Assembly (NCBI RefSeq): GCF_004345645.1
Contig: NZ_SLWS01000006.1
Coordinates: 620,001-684,000 of the forward strand
Direction of reading: 5' to 3'
Source of the DNA: Actinocrispum wychmicini
GTDB lineage: Bacteria; Actinomycetota; Actinomycetes; Mycobacteriales; Pseudonocardiaceae
Length of the DNA: 64,000 bases
Shown: positions 8,061 to 15,168 of the stretch, in pieces
How the letters are laid out: each line of letters starts with the position of its first letter
Position numbering within the stretch: the stretch's first letter is position 1
Notes under the pieces: generated by a model
The model's database searches: none
What the model was told of the DNA's origin: nothing
Seen by the model: only the letters and a program-made list of their open reading frames with translations
Made by a program: the position numbers and the translations under genes

Positions 8061-8263
8061 AACCGCCCCAGACTCTCGCCGCGCGGTGGCTCCAGCACAT
8101 GATCGCGACCCCAGGTGTCGTTGACCATGGCGGCGGCGTGCACGTGGGCGGCAGCGATGAACAGCGGGATCTCGTCCTGTGTGACGCGCTTGCCGTCGTA
8201 GGTCGTGTCGCGAGCCGCGGCCAGCATCCGTTCGGCTTCGCGGTAGTGCTCGCCACCGGTCAC
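8057..8263 (-). CDS. Small hypothetical protein between RecT and nuclease genes
   Basis: A 68-residue protein starting at GTG 8263, preceded by AGGAGGT with a 6-base spacer and overlapping the RecT-like stop by GTGA. It is helical and mildly charged (EHYREAERMLAAARDTTYDG, then IPLFIAAAHVHAAAMVNDT). Phage small proteins of this look (a helix hairpin ending before a basic tail) often lie in recombination cassettes, but no family can be named. Confidence 0.55.
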   Translation of the reverse strand: MTGGEHYREAERMLAAARDTTYDGKRVTQDEIPLFIAAAHVHAAAMVNDTWGRDHVLEPPRGESLGRL

Positions 8264-9111
8264 CGACCTACCTCCTCGGCCGGGTGCGCCAGGTCCGGAC
8301 ACTCGTCCTGGTAGTGCGCGCCGGTCGCGCCGCACACGTCGCACACGTAGTCCGGCGGCGGTGGTGGCTCGTCCGCCTTCGCGACGGTGTCCGACGCGCC
8401 GTTGCTGTGTTCGTCCGCGAGCTGCGCCAGCTCGGCTTGCAGCGCCGTCTGCTGGTCCTCCTTGGACTGCTCCGGCGTAGATGCCTCGTTCGCCCGTTGC
8501 TGGTCCATGCGCTCGGCGGCGACCTGCGCCAGTGTTGGCTTCGGAGGTTCGTCGTAGTCGTCGTCGACGCCCTGCAGCCCAAAGCCCATCTTCACCTCGG
8601 GACACGCGAGGTCGATACCGCCGGCGACCGCGCGCCAGAACAGCATCTTCTTCGGGTACTTCTTGTAGTTGTCCTTACCGGTGAGCTGGGCGATCTTGGC
8701 GTCGTCCCAGGTGAACTCTTCGGTGAAGACCTCCCCGGTGTCGCCTCTGGTGATCTCGACAACGCATCGGGTGGTAGTGGATTCGACGCGCTTGTACGAA
8801 TGGCCGGCCTCGCGGAGTTTGGACAGCAGCAGTTTGCCCTCGATCATCGGGCGTCCGTTGACTACGCTGATCGTGTTCACCGCGACGACCGGGGGAACGT
8901 TCAGCTGCTGGCCGTACAGGATGATCGCGAGCGTGTTGGATGACTTGCCGCGCAGCCGATCGGGCAGGATGTCCGCCTGCGCGAGAACGTGGGCATAACG
9001 CATGGCCTGGTCGAGCGTGGCGAGCGTGCCCTCCAAAGGCACGTTGACGCTCTGCCATGACGGGGTCGGTTGGCCGTTCCCGACCGCGACGTCGGTTCCG
9101 GGTTCGGACAC
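8260..9111 (-). CDS. RecT-family single-strand annealing protein with C-terminal zinc knuckle
   Basis: A 283-residue protein; the GTG start at 9111 follows AGAGGAA. Residues about 20-175 match the RecT-type core as I know it from actinophages: YAHVLAQADILPDRLRGKS, VNTISVVNGRPMIEGKLLL, LREAGHSYKRV, a FTWDDAKIAQLTGKDNY segment and KKMLFWRAVAGGIDLACPEV. The C-terminus is acidic and Gln-rich and ends in CDVCGATGAHYQDEC, a CX2CX5HX4C knuckle that RecT proteins normally lack. It should load on single strands made by the nearby Fe-S nuclease and promote annealing, in recombination or in repair of the element's DNA. Confidence 0.82.
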   Translation of the reverse strand: MSEPGTDVAVGNGQPTPSWQSVNVPLEGTLATLDQAMRYAHVLAQADILPDRLRGKSSNTLAIILYGQQLNVPPVVAVNTISVVNGRPMIEGKLLLSKLREAGHSYKRVESTTTRCVVEITRGDTGEVFTEEFTWDDAKIAQLTGKDNYKKYPKKMLFWRAVAGGIDLACPEVKMGFGLQGVDDDYDEPPKPTLAQVAAERMDQQRANEASTPEQSKEDQQTALQAELAQLADEHSNGASDTVAKADEPPPPPDYVCDVCGATGAHYQDECPDLAHPAEEVGR

Positions 9112-9134
9112 GATAGTTCCTCTTCTCGGCTGGT

Positions 9135-9416
9135 TCACAAGGTCACCTCGACCCTGATCGGGCGACGCGAACGACTGTCCTGTTCGGACACAGCGCGGCC
9201 GGCGACCTCGAGCGCGCAGAACTCCCAGCAGCACTCCACCCCGCCGGCGTCGACCGGGTCGAGGACGGGGAGGTCCGAGGCCGGGTCGCCGTACACCCGG
9301 ACGGTGGTCACCGCCCCGATCTCGCCGCAGGGGCACGGTTCGGGCTCAATGACGCCGGCCGTGACCACGACACCCAGCGCGCGCAGGTCGCCCAGGCACG
9401 GCATCGTGGCGGTCAT
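9135..9416 (-). CDS. Small cysteine-containing hypothetical protein
   Basis: A 93-residue protein with CPCGE near residue 29 and CCWEFC near residue 62, enough ligands for one zinc site. It ends 23 bases before the RecT-like start, the first true gap in the train, and it starts with the ATGA overlap. No family is recognised. Confidence 0.5.
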   Translation of the reverse strand: MTATMPCLGDLRALGVVVTAGVIEPEPCPCGEIGAVTTVRVYGDPASDLPVLDPVDAGGVECCWEFCALEVAGRAVSEQDSRSRRPIRVEVTL

Positions 9417-9679
9417 CGCACGGCCCGCCGGGGCCGCACCGACCGGACCGACTGCACGCCCCACTCGATCACCAAGTCGGCCAGGACAGCGAACGCCAAC
9501 ACCACGAGGATCACCGCGGTGTCGCGCTGCCCGCTCTCCGCCAGCCGGACCGCGACAAAGGAGATCATGGCCGCGAGGCCACCGGTCACCGCGATAGCGG
9601 CGGCCGCGCGGGCGAGTTCGGCGAGGTTGCCCGTCACGGCCTCGCGGAGCCGGCTGGTCTTCCCGGGGCGACTGCTCAT
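9413..9679 (-). CDS. Two-helix membrane protein, unknown
   Basis: An 88-residue protein with hydrophobic segments at about residues 24-48 and 55-72 flanked by basic ends (MSSRPGKTSRLR; RSVRPRRAVR). It overlaps both neighbours by four bases. The arrangement, two short helices with arginine-rich tails, resembles the other two small membrane proteins further down the same train. Confidence 0.5.
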   Translation of the reverse strand: MSSRPGKTSRLREAVTGNLAELARAAAAIAVTGGLAAMISFVAVRLAESGQRDTAVILVVLAFAVLADLVIEWGVQSVRSVRPRRAVR

Positions 9680-10110
9680 CGCGGATCCTCGTTCCCCAGG
9701 TGCACCGCGTGGCTACGCGCGAGGTTCAAGTCGGACGCCAACTCACTGACGTGCCGCATGGCCGACCTCAGGGAGTAGGCGGCTGCGCTGGCCGTGTCGT
9801 CGGCCGGCATCGCGTTCGGGCCACCACGACGGTCGTCGTACAGGGTGGGGTCGGCGGCTTGGCGTTCCAGGAACTCGGCCAACTGCGGCAGCAGTTGCCG
9901 CAGGCCGTGGACGGCGTTGGTGAGGTTGCTGATCACTCGGTACCCGATGGCCGCGTACGGCAGCGCGCTGTCGCTGTGACCGGGGCCGGTGGCGTTGTTG
10001 AGATACCGGACCAGACGGCTGATCGCTGCCGCGGCCTGGGTGGTCTGGTCGTCGTTGTGCGGGCCGTCGTAGGGCCAGTGGTGGTCGACCACGTCGTCGC
10101 CGTAGATCAT
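9676..10110 (-). CDS. Hypothetical helical protein
   Basis: A 144-residue protein starting MIYGDDVVDHHWPYDG. The body is helical (AAAAISRLVRYLNNATG, VISNLTNAVHGLRQLLPQ) and the C-terminus holds a second helical pair (SLRSAMRHVSELASDLNL). The style, four amphipathic helices with little conserved chemistry, is common among actinomycete plasmid proteins. No domain is recognised. Confidence 0.5.
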   Translation of the reverse strand: MIYGDDVVDHHWPYDGPHNDDQTTQAAAAISRLVRYLNNATGPGHSDSALPYAAIGYRVISNLTNAVHGLRQLLPQLAEFLERQAADPTLYDDRRGGPNAMPADDTASAAAYSLRSAMRHVSELASDLNLARSHAVHLGNEDPR

Positions 10111-10571
10111 GACGGGGTTCCTTCCCGCTCGGCGCGGGCCAACAGCCACCCGGCGATCGCGTCCGCCACGGCCGGGTCGAGGCCCTTCGGGCCGCCGAAC
10201 CGCAGGGCCGTTGCGGCGGATTCCAGCGCGGCCCGCCGGGCGGCGGCCTGGTGGTCGCCGCCGGCCGGGTACAGCGCACGTCCGGCGCGGTAGTGCTGCG
10301 CCTGCCGGGTCACCAACTGCCGGAGTCGAGCCGGGTCGAACACCTGTGTCGGGTCCTGCCGCAACGGCTCCAGTGTCTTGCTCCACCGTGACCGCCCGGA
10401 CATGCGCCGATACAGCCGCCACACCGACGTCGTCAGCTGGTATGCCTTGTCGTGCATGTAGTTCGGGCTGCCGTCGTCGGCCGCGCCGAGCATGCGGGAC
10501 AAGTAGTCCAGGATGCTGGTGATGTCCTCGGCCAGCCTCTGCGTGATGTCCTCGCGTTCGCGCTTTGTCAT
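10107..10571 (-). CDS. Hypothetical charged helical protein
   Basis: A 154-residue protein starting MTKREREDITQRL. It is rich in Arg and Asp and has a helical N-terminal half (AEDITSILDYLSRML; KAYQLTTSVWRLYRRMSG). The rest is helical with alternating charge. ATGA overlaps join it to both neighbours. No family is recognised. Confidence 0.5.
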   Translation of the reverse strand: MTKREREDITQRLAEDITSILDYLSRMLGAADDGSPNYMHDKAYQLTTSVWRLYRRMSGRSRWSKTLEPLRQDPTQVFDPARLRQLVTRQAQHYRAGRALYPAGGDHQAAARRAALESAATALRFGGPKGLDPAVADAIAGWLLARAEREGTPS

Positions 10572-10969
10572 CGGACACCCGCCGCCTGCAGTCGCTGCAA
10601 GTCGTGCACGGTCAACTCGCCGCAAGCGTCACGGACCAGGTCCGCGGCCTCGTTCTCGCCGAACGACGCGGTCACCGTGAACGGCTCGTCGGCGTACGTG
10701 CCGTGGACGTGCACGAACGTGAACATCGGGTCGCGGCGGATGCCGGTGACCGTGGGGTTGCCCAGCAGGGCCGCCCAGGCCAACAGCACGGTGGCGGGGT
10801 TGCGGGTGTCCTCGCTGCTGATCTGCACGCGCACCCCGATGTGGGTGGTGATGGTGACCGCGGACGCGACGCCGAGCTGCGGGCGGGTGGCCAGCAACTG
10901 TCCGACGAGGGCGTGGGCGCCGAGCAGGTGCGCGTTCTGGGCGGTGGTGGGGTGGAAGGTGGCGGTCAT
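10568..10969 (-). CDS. Hypothetical protein
   Basis: A 133-residue protein beginning MTATFHPTTAQNAHLL. It appears alpha/beta in nature, with a strand-rich middle (VTITTHIGVRVQIS; TFVHVHGTYADEPFTVTASF) and a C-terminal helix (LTVHDLQRLQAAG). No motif points to a function. It is coupled to both neighbours by four-base overlaps. Confidence 0.5.
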   Translation of the reverse strand: MTATFHPTTAQNAHLLGAHALVGQLLATRPQLGVASAVTITTHIGVRVQISSEDTRNPATVLLAWAALLGNPTVTGIRRDPMFTFVHVHGTYADEPFTVTASFGENEAADLVRDACGELTVHDLQRLQAAGVR

Positions 10970-11343
10970 CGGGTCACCGCCGGGATGTCGTCGGAGTAGA
11001 AGCCGTCGGGGTTGCGGTCGAGGCGGTGCCAGTCCCGGCCGTCGACGTACTCCTCGCGGTCCTGGTCCCAGTGCCCCACCCACGGGCGACCGCAGAAGCT
11101 GCACGTCCCGTTCCGCAGCCGCTCGGGCGGGTCGCCGAGGAACCGCGGGTCGCGGGTGGGGTCGTTGGCGCCGTGGATCTCGACCAGCATCCGGCGGGGG
11201 TATTCGCCGCCGATGCGGTGCTGCCCGGTCTTGCCGACGCGGTCGAACCCGACGATGACGGCCTGGACGGCGGCCGCCGCGCGGTTCGGCTCGGGCGGGA
11301 GTCCGGCCCGGGGCCGGGTGTCCGTACTCTGGTTGTCAGCCAT
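10966..11343 (-). CDS. Hypothetical protein, first gene of the 20-gene train
   Basis: A 125-residue protein preceded by AGGAGGT, the strongest ribosome site of the train, as expected for its first gene. It has a CSFCGRPW zinc-knuckle-like element near residue 80, a strand-rich middle and a C-terminal EYVDGRDWH segment. Translation of the genes downstream probably depends on this start. Function is unknown. Confidence 0.55.
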   Translation of the reverse strand: MADNQSTDTRPRAGLPPEPNRAAAAVQAVIVGFDRVGKTGQHRIGGEYPRRMLVEIHGANDPTRDPRFLGDPPERLRNGTCSFCGRPWVGHWDQDREEYVDGRDWHRLDRNPDGFYSDDIPAVTR

Positions 11344-11422
11344 GGAGCTCTACCTCCTGGTTAGGCGGGGGCTGCCGCTTTGCATTCCGGGCAGGCGGTG
11401 GCCAACGCCGCTTTCGTTGGGG

Positions 11423-11533
11423 TTAGTTGCTTCCTGTACGTTCGGCGGTGGTTCCTCGGCCGCACTTGCCGTTGCATTTCTCGGGGATTGGCTGCTGGCA
11501 CTGGGAGCAGCACCACGTCGCGGCGTCGGTCAT
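11423..11533 (-). CDS. 36-residue cysteine-rich peptide
   Basis: A very short gene that starts at the ATG overlapping the excisionase-like stop (ATGA). It reads MTDAATWCCSQCQQPIPEK and then CNGKC, giving five cysteines in a zinc-ribbon-like spacing, with a short basic tail. The coupling and the cysteine pattern support translation; no homologue is known to me. Confidence 0.45.
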   Translation of the reverse strand: MTDAATWCCSQCQQPIPEKCNGKCGRGTTAERTGSN

Positions 11534-11808
11534 CTGTTGGCCCTGCGCCGGGTTCCGGTCGCCGGCGGCAGGCCGTGCAGCCAGCGGTCGACGTCGTCGC
11601 GGTAGATATGCCACGATGCGTTGACTCTGGGTTGATGCGCCTTGAGGCCGCGGGGGCTCTTGGTGTTCTTCGTGCGGTCGTATTCGTGCACGAGGTTGTA
11701 GACGTAGTTCGGATGGCGGCCGATGTAGGCCGCTGCCTGTTTGATGGTCATCACCGCTTTGATGACCTTGCCGACGTCGGCAACCGGCACTGCGATGTCG
11801 GCGGTCAT
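11530..11808 (-). CDS. Excisionase-like helix-turn-helix protein
   Basis: A 92-residue protein. Residues 20-76 form a MerR/HTH_17-type domain (MTIKQAAAYIGRHPNYVYNLV, then NASWHIYRDDVDRWL), the pattern of integrative-plasmid excisionases, where the wing ends in a 'F/I..D.D.WL' helix. Such proteins bend DNA at the attachment site and steer the integrase towards excision. Here it is not beside the integrase but 1.7 kb away, downstream of the Xre repressor gene with which it overlaps by ATGA, so the repressor and excisionase are co-translated. Confidence 0.7.
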   Translation of the reverse strand: MTADIAVPVADVGKVIKAVMTIKQAAAYIGRHPNYVYNLVHEYDRTKNTKSPRGLKAHQPRVNASWHIYRDDVDRWLHGLPPATGTRRRANR

Positions 11809-12053
11809 CGGCTGTCGAGCTGCGGGTCGAGGAGTTCGTCGAGCTCGACACCGAGCGCGTCGGCCAACGCGGTGAGCGTCGGCGGGGGCGGGTTACTGGC
11901 GCCGGTCTCGAATCGGCTGATCTGCGACCGATCCATCTGGCGGCCGGCGTTGACGCAGGCCTTGGCGAGGTCGCTCTGGTGCCACCCTCGCCGCTCGCGG
12001 TGTTGCCGCAGCTTCACCCCGCTGAAGGGGAGTGCCGGAGGTGTTTTTGCCAT
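11805..12053 (-). CDS. Xre-family repressor
   Basis: An 82-residue helix-turn-helix protein (VKLRQHRERRGWHQSDLAKAC, RSQISRFETGASNPP, LTALADALGVELDELL). It lies at the head of a short minus-strand operon with the excisionase-like gene and faces the plus-strand regulator at 12194 across a palindromic intergenic region. The layout recalls a phage-type bistable switch: this protein probably represses its own promoter and perhaps the divergent one. Confidence 0.85.
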   Translation of the reverse strand: MAKTPPALPFSGVKLRQHRERRGWHQSDLAKACVNAGRQMDRSQISRFETGASNPPPPTLTALADALGVELDELLDPQLDSR

Positions 12054-12193
12054 GCGTGGACTTTAGGACACATAACGACACATGACAACACGTGAGCGAT
12101 CTTGCGGGATCACGACTCAGCATCGTCACACAGTGTTGTTATGTGTGCACATGTGCGTTAATGTGAGCCCTCTTGATGAGGGGGAGCAGATGG
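12054..12193. promoter_or_regulatory. Divergent promoter/operator region of the element's switch
   Basis: Two inverted copies of a 14-base word are present: on the minus strand GTGTTGTCATGTGT (within 12067-12091) and on the plus strand GTGTTGTTATGTGT (12133-12146), differing at one base. Each is extended by further (A/G)CACAT or ATGTG steps, and GCACATGTGC (12147-12156) is a perfect palindrome. These are likely operators for the Xre protein or its divergent partner. Promoter boxes are not clear. Confidence 0.65.
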
Positions 12194-12625
12194 ATGGAAG
12201 AACAGCGGAAGCGCCTGGAAGAACATCAAGCTGAGCGGCTGAACCACTACCGTCGCAAGCGACGTCTAAAGTGGACTGAAGTTGCGCGCCGAGCGGACAT
12301 GTCCCCGCAGAACCTGCTCCGAATCCGCAATGGCGAGATCAGCATCACCGAAGTTGCCGCCGAAGGGCTGGACGCCGCATTCGGCTGGACCTCCGGCGAG
12401 GGTATTGAGAACCTGCTCCAAGACCGGGAGCCTGTCGATCAGCCAGCTCGCATCGAGATAGACCCTCTCAGGGACGAGAGCGAGCGGACGATCTGGGACA
12501 CCGGCAAAGAGGGCGGCCTGCCGGAGCACCGAATCTGGTTTCGGATAGATCAACTGCGAGCCGTGCGGGCCAACAGGGCCGCTGGGGCCGCCCAGGCAGA
12601 GCGACAGAGCCGGGACTTGGCATAG
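12194..12625 (+). CDS. Helix-turn-helix regulator divergent from the Xre repressor
   Basis: A 143-residue protein if started at ATG 12194, chosen because GGGGGAG lies 7 bases upstream; an ATG at 12173 is possible but has a poor ribosome site. Residues about 12-60 are a Cro/C1-type helix-turn-helix (YRRKRRLKWTEVARRADM, then PQNLLRIRNGEISITEVAAEGL). The C-terminal half is charged with no known domain and ends in a basic helix. Facing the Xre gene, it is the likely second half of the element's control switch. Confidence 0.7.
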   Translation: MEEQRKRLEEHQAERLNHYRRKRRLKWTEVARRADMSPQNLLRIRNGEISITEVAAEGLDAAFGWTSGEGIENLLQDREPVDQPARIEIDPLRDESERTIWDTGKEGGLPEHRIWFRIDQLRAVRANRAAGAAQAERQSRDLA

Positions 12626-12686
12626 CCGAGGGGACACTGGGGACACGGGGTAACTAGGGACGTACCGGGGGTAGCGGACAAACACA

Positions 12687-12706
12687 CGAATGGGTTAAAC
12701 CATTCG
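12687..12706. promoter_or_regulatory. Palindrome upstream of the membrane protein gene
   Basis: CGAATGG (12687-12693) and CCATTCG (12700-12706) are exact inverted repeats around GTTAAA, 48 bases before the chosen start at 12755. The AT-rich centre and position suggest an operator or promoter element. Just upstream, GGGGACAC occurs twice in tandem near 12630-12650. Confidence 0.5.
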
Positions 12707-12754
12707 ATTGAAGATGCCACCATGCGTGGCTCTGTTCACCCTGGAGCAATGCTC

Positions 12755-13423
12755 ATGATCTTCATTCTGTCAATTGTGGTTGTGGTCGGGGTGGCGGTTG
12801 TCGCCTTGCAAGTCCGTCAGATCCGGCGCTACATCGACGCGGACATGAAGCTGATCGACCTCGTTCTCACCGAAGCGGAGACGATCGCTGAGCCCGAGCC
12901 GGTGAGACCGTCCAAATTGGCCACAGTGACACAGCTCGGCCGTCGGTTGCGTCGCCCATCCAAGCCCATGGCGGTCATCGCGGCCGTGGTGGCGTGCGTC
13001 GCGCTCGCCGGCGTTGGGATAGTCGGCCTCGCATACCACCCAGCCGCACCGATCATCGCCGCGCCAATCCCTCCAAGCGACGACTCGAGTCCTTCGTCGA
13101 CGCCGCCTGCCGCGACTGACACGGATGGCCGCGGCACCGTGACGATGGTCGTGGTGACCGCGCAGCAGCCAGCACCGCCCACCGTGAACTCGGCGTCGGC
13201 TTCAGTGCCAGCGGCGCCGATGGCGGTCACCACGACGATCACAGCGTCCCTGAGGGCCGGTACGCCGCGGGCGAACAGGCCGAACCGCCCGAGGACCACC
13301 GCGGCTGGTTCCGGTACGCCAACGGGCACGGTGATTGCCGGCGGCCAGCCCAGTTCGTCTCCCACGGCAACGACGCTGCCCCTCGAACTGCCGCCCCCGC
13401 CGGTCCCCTTGCCGGTGAGTTGA
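12755..13423 (+). CDS. Membrane protein with Pro/Thr/Ser-rich outer segment
   Basis: A 222-residue protein; ATG 12755 is preferred over 12722 because GGAG stands 8 bases upstream. Two membrane helices (about residues 2-20 and 70-92, MAVIAAVVACVALAGVGIV) bracket a cytoplasmic loop of about 50 residues with acidic and basic parts. The remaining C-terminus is long, low in complexity and rich in Pro, Thr, Ser and Ala, as in wall-spanning or surface-exposed segments. No family is recognised; it could be a surface exclusion or superinfection protein, but that is a guess. It precedes the integrase on the same strand by 47 bases. Confidence 0.6.
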   Translation: MIFILSIVVVVGVAVVALQVRQIRRYIDADMKLIDLVLTEAETIAEPEPVRPSKLATVTQLGRRLRRPSKPMAVIAAVVACVALAGVGIVGLAYHPAAPIIAAPIPPSDDSSPSSTPPAATDTDGRGTVTMVVVTAQQPAPPTVNSASASVPAAPMAVTTTITASLRAGTPRANRPNRPRTTAAGSGTPTGTVIAGGQPSSSPTATTLPLELPPPPVPLPVS

Positions 13424-13470
13424 CGTCGCCACTCGTACGGCAACGACACACGAAAGAGGAGTGAACGCCT

Positions 13471-14697
13471 ATGGCCTGGGCGGAGAAGATGTCCAGTGGG
13501 CGGTTCCGTGGGGGGTACCGGAACCCCGACGGCCGCAAGCTCTACGTCACTGACGGCGGCCGCGGATACGAACGGAAAAAGGACGCCAAAGACGTCGCGC
13601 AGGAATGCGAGGTCCAGGCTCGCCGCCGGGCCGCGGTGGACGAGGACCGGCTCCTGGCGAGCGTCACCTGGGGCGAGTGGTGGGACGCGATCGGCGACGC
13701 CAAGACGACCGACGGTGACACCGACACCGCGCGCGTTGTACGGAACATCGTGAGCGCTCAACTGCGCCCCAAGTGGGGCAACGTCCCGTTGAACAAGATC
13801 AGACACAAGCTGGTGAAAAAGTGGGTCGAGGAGGAGGAGTTGAAGGTCCGGCCACGCATGTCGCCGGAGTACGTGCACCGGGTCTTCGGGCTGTTCAAGT
13901 GGTCGATCAAGAGGGCGGTGGACGAGGAGGTCCTGGACGCGTCGCCGTGCGTGGGCATCAAGCTGCCCAAACGACCGGACAAACCCCGCGCGTACATCTC
14001 GGTGTCCCGCGCGGCGAAAATGGGCGCGTTCCTGCGCGAGGACTACCGGGACGCGGTCGCCTTCATGCTGGAAACCGGGTTGCGGCCCGGTGAACTGTGC
14101 GGCCTGCACGCCGACCGGATCGACTTCGACACCGGGTGGCTGGAGGTAGTCGAGGTGTTCGTGACCCGCCGGCGGCTGATCAAGCCGTGCCCGAAAGACT
14201 ACGACGTCCGCAAAGTCGCCCTGTCCAGCAAGGCCATGGAGATCGTCCGCCGGCGACTGGGTGACCGCGACCCTACGGCCGGCTGCGGCCAGACACACTC
14301 CGATGGCACCGCCTGCCACAGCCCGCTGGTGTTCCTCACCATCCGCGGCCGGGTGATGAGCCCCAAGACCCTCAGCGATCACATCACGAACGCCTCCACC
14401 AAGGCCAAGGTGACCCGGCAGACCGCCTACGCTGGCCGCCGCGGCTGGTTCACCCGGCTCGCCGAGGGTGGCCTGGACCCGTTCGCCATGGCGGCGCAGG
14501 GCGGCCACAGCGACGTCAAGCAGACGACCAAGTATGTGCAGGTCACCGCCGCGGCACGGGCCCGGACCTTGGCCGCACTCGGCGAGGCCACACCGCTGAC
14601 AGTCATCGAGGGGCACCGTGGGGCAGCACGTGGGGCAGACCCCGAAGTACAGCCAGTGAAAGACAGTGAAATCCCAGACGGGGAAGATGTCGGCTGA
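13471..14697 (+). CDS. Tyrosine recombinase (integrase)
   Basis: A 408-residue phage-type integrase, preceded by AGAGGAG. The N-terminal arm-binding part has the FRGGYRNPDG opening, then a SAM-like core-binding domain (residues about 65-165) and a catalytic domain. The expected active-site residues R205 (ETGLRPGELCG), R324, H346 (GGHSD) and nucleophile Y355 (TTKYVQV) are present, but the His of the HxxR motif is Ala321 (AGRR). The reading frame is otherwise intact. It would join the circular element to the chromosome; direct repeats resembling arm-type sites lie just after it, and the truncated gene beyond is the likely target. Confidence 0.93.
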   Translation: MAWAEKMSSGRFRGGYRNPDGRKLYVTDGGRGYERKKDAKDVAQECEVQARRRAAVDEDRLLASVTWGEWWDAIGDAKTTDGDTDTARVVRNIVSAQLRPKWGNVPLNKIRHKLVKKWVEEEELKVRPRMSPEYVHRVFGLFKWSIKRAVDEEVLDASPCVGIKLPKRPDKPRAYISVSRAAKMGAFLREDYRDAVAFMLETGLRPGELCGLHADRIDFDTGWLEVVEVFVTRRRLIKPCPKDYDVRKVALSSKAMEIVRRRLGDRDPTAGCGQTHSDGTACHSPLVFLTIRGRVMSPKTLSDHITNASTKAKVTRQTAYAGRRGWFTRLAEGGLDPFAMAAQGGHSDVKQTTKYVQVTAAARARTLAALGEATPLTVIEGHRGAARGADPEVQPVKDSEIPDGEDVG

Positions 14698-14746
14698 CCA
14701 GCCACAACAGTGACAAAACGTGGATCATCGTGAAAACCAGTGAAAT
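14654..14746 (+). repeat. Four CAGTGAAA-type direct repeats at the integrase end
   Basis: CAGTGAAAG (14654), CAGTGAAAT (14664), CAGTGACAA (14708) and CAGTGAAAT (14738) lie on the same strand within 93 bases that span the end of the integrase gene and the element border. Repeated 9-mers next to an integrase gene are typical of arm-type binding sites in an attachment region. Confidence 0.6.
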
Positions 14747-14761
14747 CTGAGAAACCTCAGG

Positions 14762-15103
14762 TCAGAGCACCAGAAGTACCGAGTCGTGGTACTCCCAGAT
14801 CGCGTTCTCCGGCGGAGCCGCCTCGATCCACGCGTCGGTGAACGGCCGCAGCTCAGGGTCCTCCTGACCCGAGACGACCAGCGCGTAGATCGCCCGCTGG
14901 CCCCGTTCCAGCGCGAAGTGCAGGTCCGGATGCAGCCGCGCGACCAGGTCACACAGGTCGTTCTCGACCCGGTTCGGCTCGGCGTCGCCCAACGCCGCGC
15001 TCACCGACGGCAGCAGGTCCGTCCAGCCCTGCCAGAACTCGACCGCCAACGCGGCCGGGTCCGGCCCGGCCACCGGCTCGGATCGACGCCTCAACCACCT
15101 CAT
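14762..15103 (-). pseudogene. Host gene probably truncated at its 3' end by the element
   Basis: The 113 visible residues (MRWLRRRSEPV to EYHDSVLLVL) match the first part of an actinobacterial protein family I remember as roughly twice this long, with the pattern (ALVV.GQEDPELR..TD.W..AAPP....WEYH) in its middle. Here the frame stops a few residues after WEYHDS, exactly next to the integrase attachment region. The natural reading is that integration replaced the rest of the gene. The family has no function I can name. If the short form is normal, the insertion claim fails. Confidence 0.55.
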
Positions 15104-15168
15104 TCCCCACAACCTATCCGGACGGTGACGCGTCCAGGAGGAAAACGCGTTGATCCGCGGGGGTGGGC

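Larger units (their letters stand above)
1..14761. mobile_element. Right part of an integrated mobile element (integrative element or prophage)
   Basis: The stretch carries a tyrosine integrase at its right edge, an excisionase-like protein, two divergently arranged repressor-type regulators, a RecT-like protein with an Fe-S nuclease, a DUF2637 (Spd-like) membrane protein and a long train of overlapping small genes, none of which resembles the housekeeping genes to the right. The right boundary is placed between the integrase stop and the end of the truncated gene at 14762; the left boundary is outside the window. No phage capsid, portal or terminase gene and no FtsK/TraB translocase is visible, so whether it is a conjugative element or a prophage cannot be settled here. 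Confidence 0.8.

Noticed and set aside
7002..9111. CRISPR-linked Cas4 adaptation module
   Set aside because: The nuclease has Cas4-like cysteines, but there is no repeat-spacer array and no cas1 or cas2 in the window.
12829..14616. 595-residue minus-strand frame opposite the integrase
   Set aside because: Antisense to a gene with all integrase domains; no start signal or family.
14640..14800. tRNA gene as the integration site
   Set aside because: No cloverleaf or tRNA 3' end could be recognised near the integrase.
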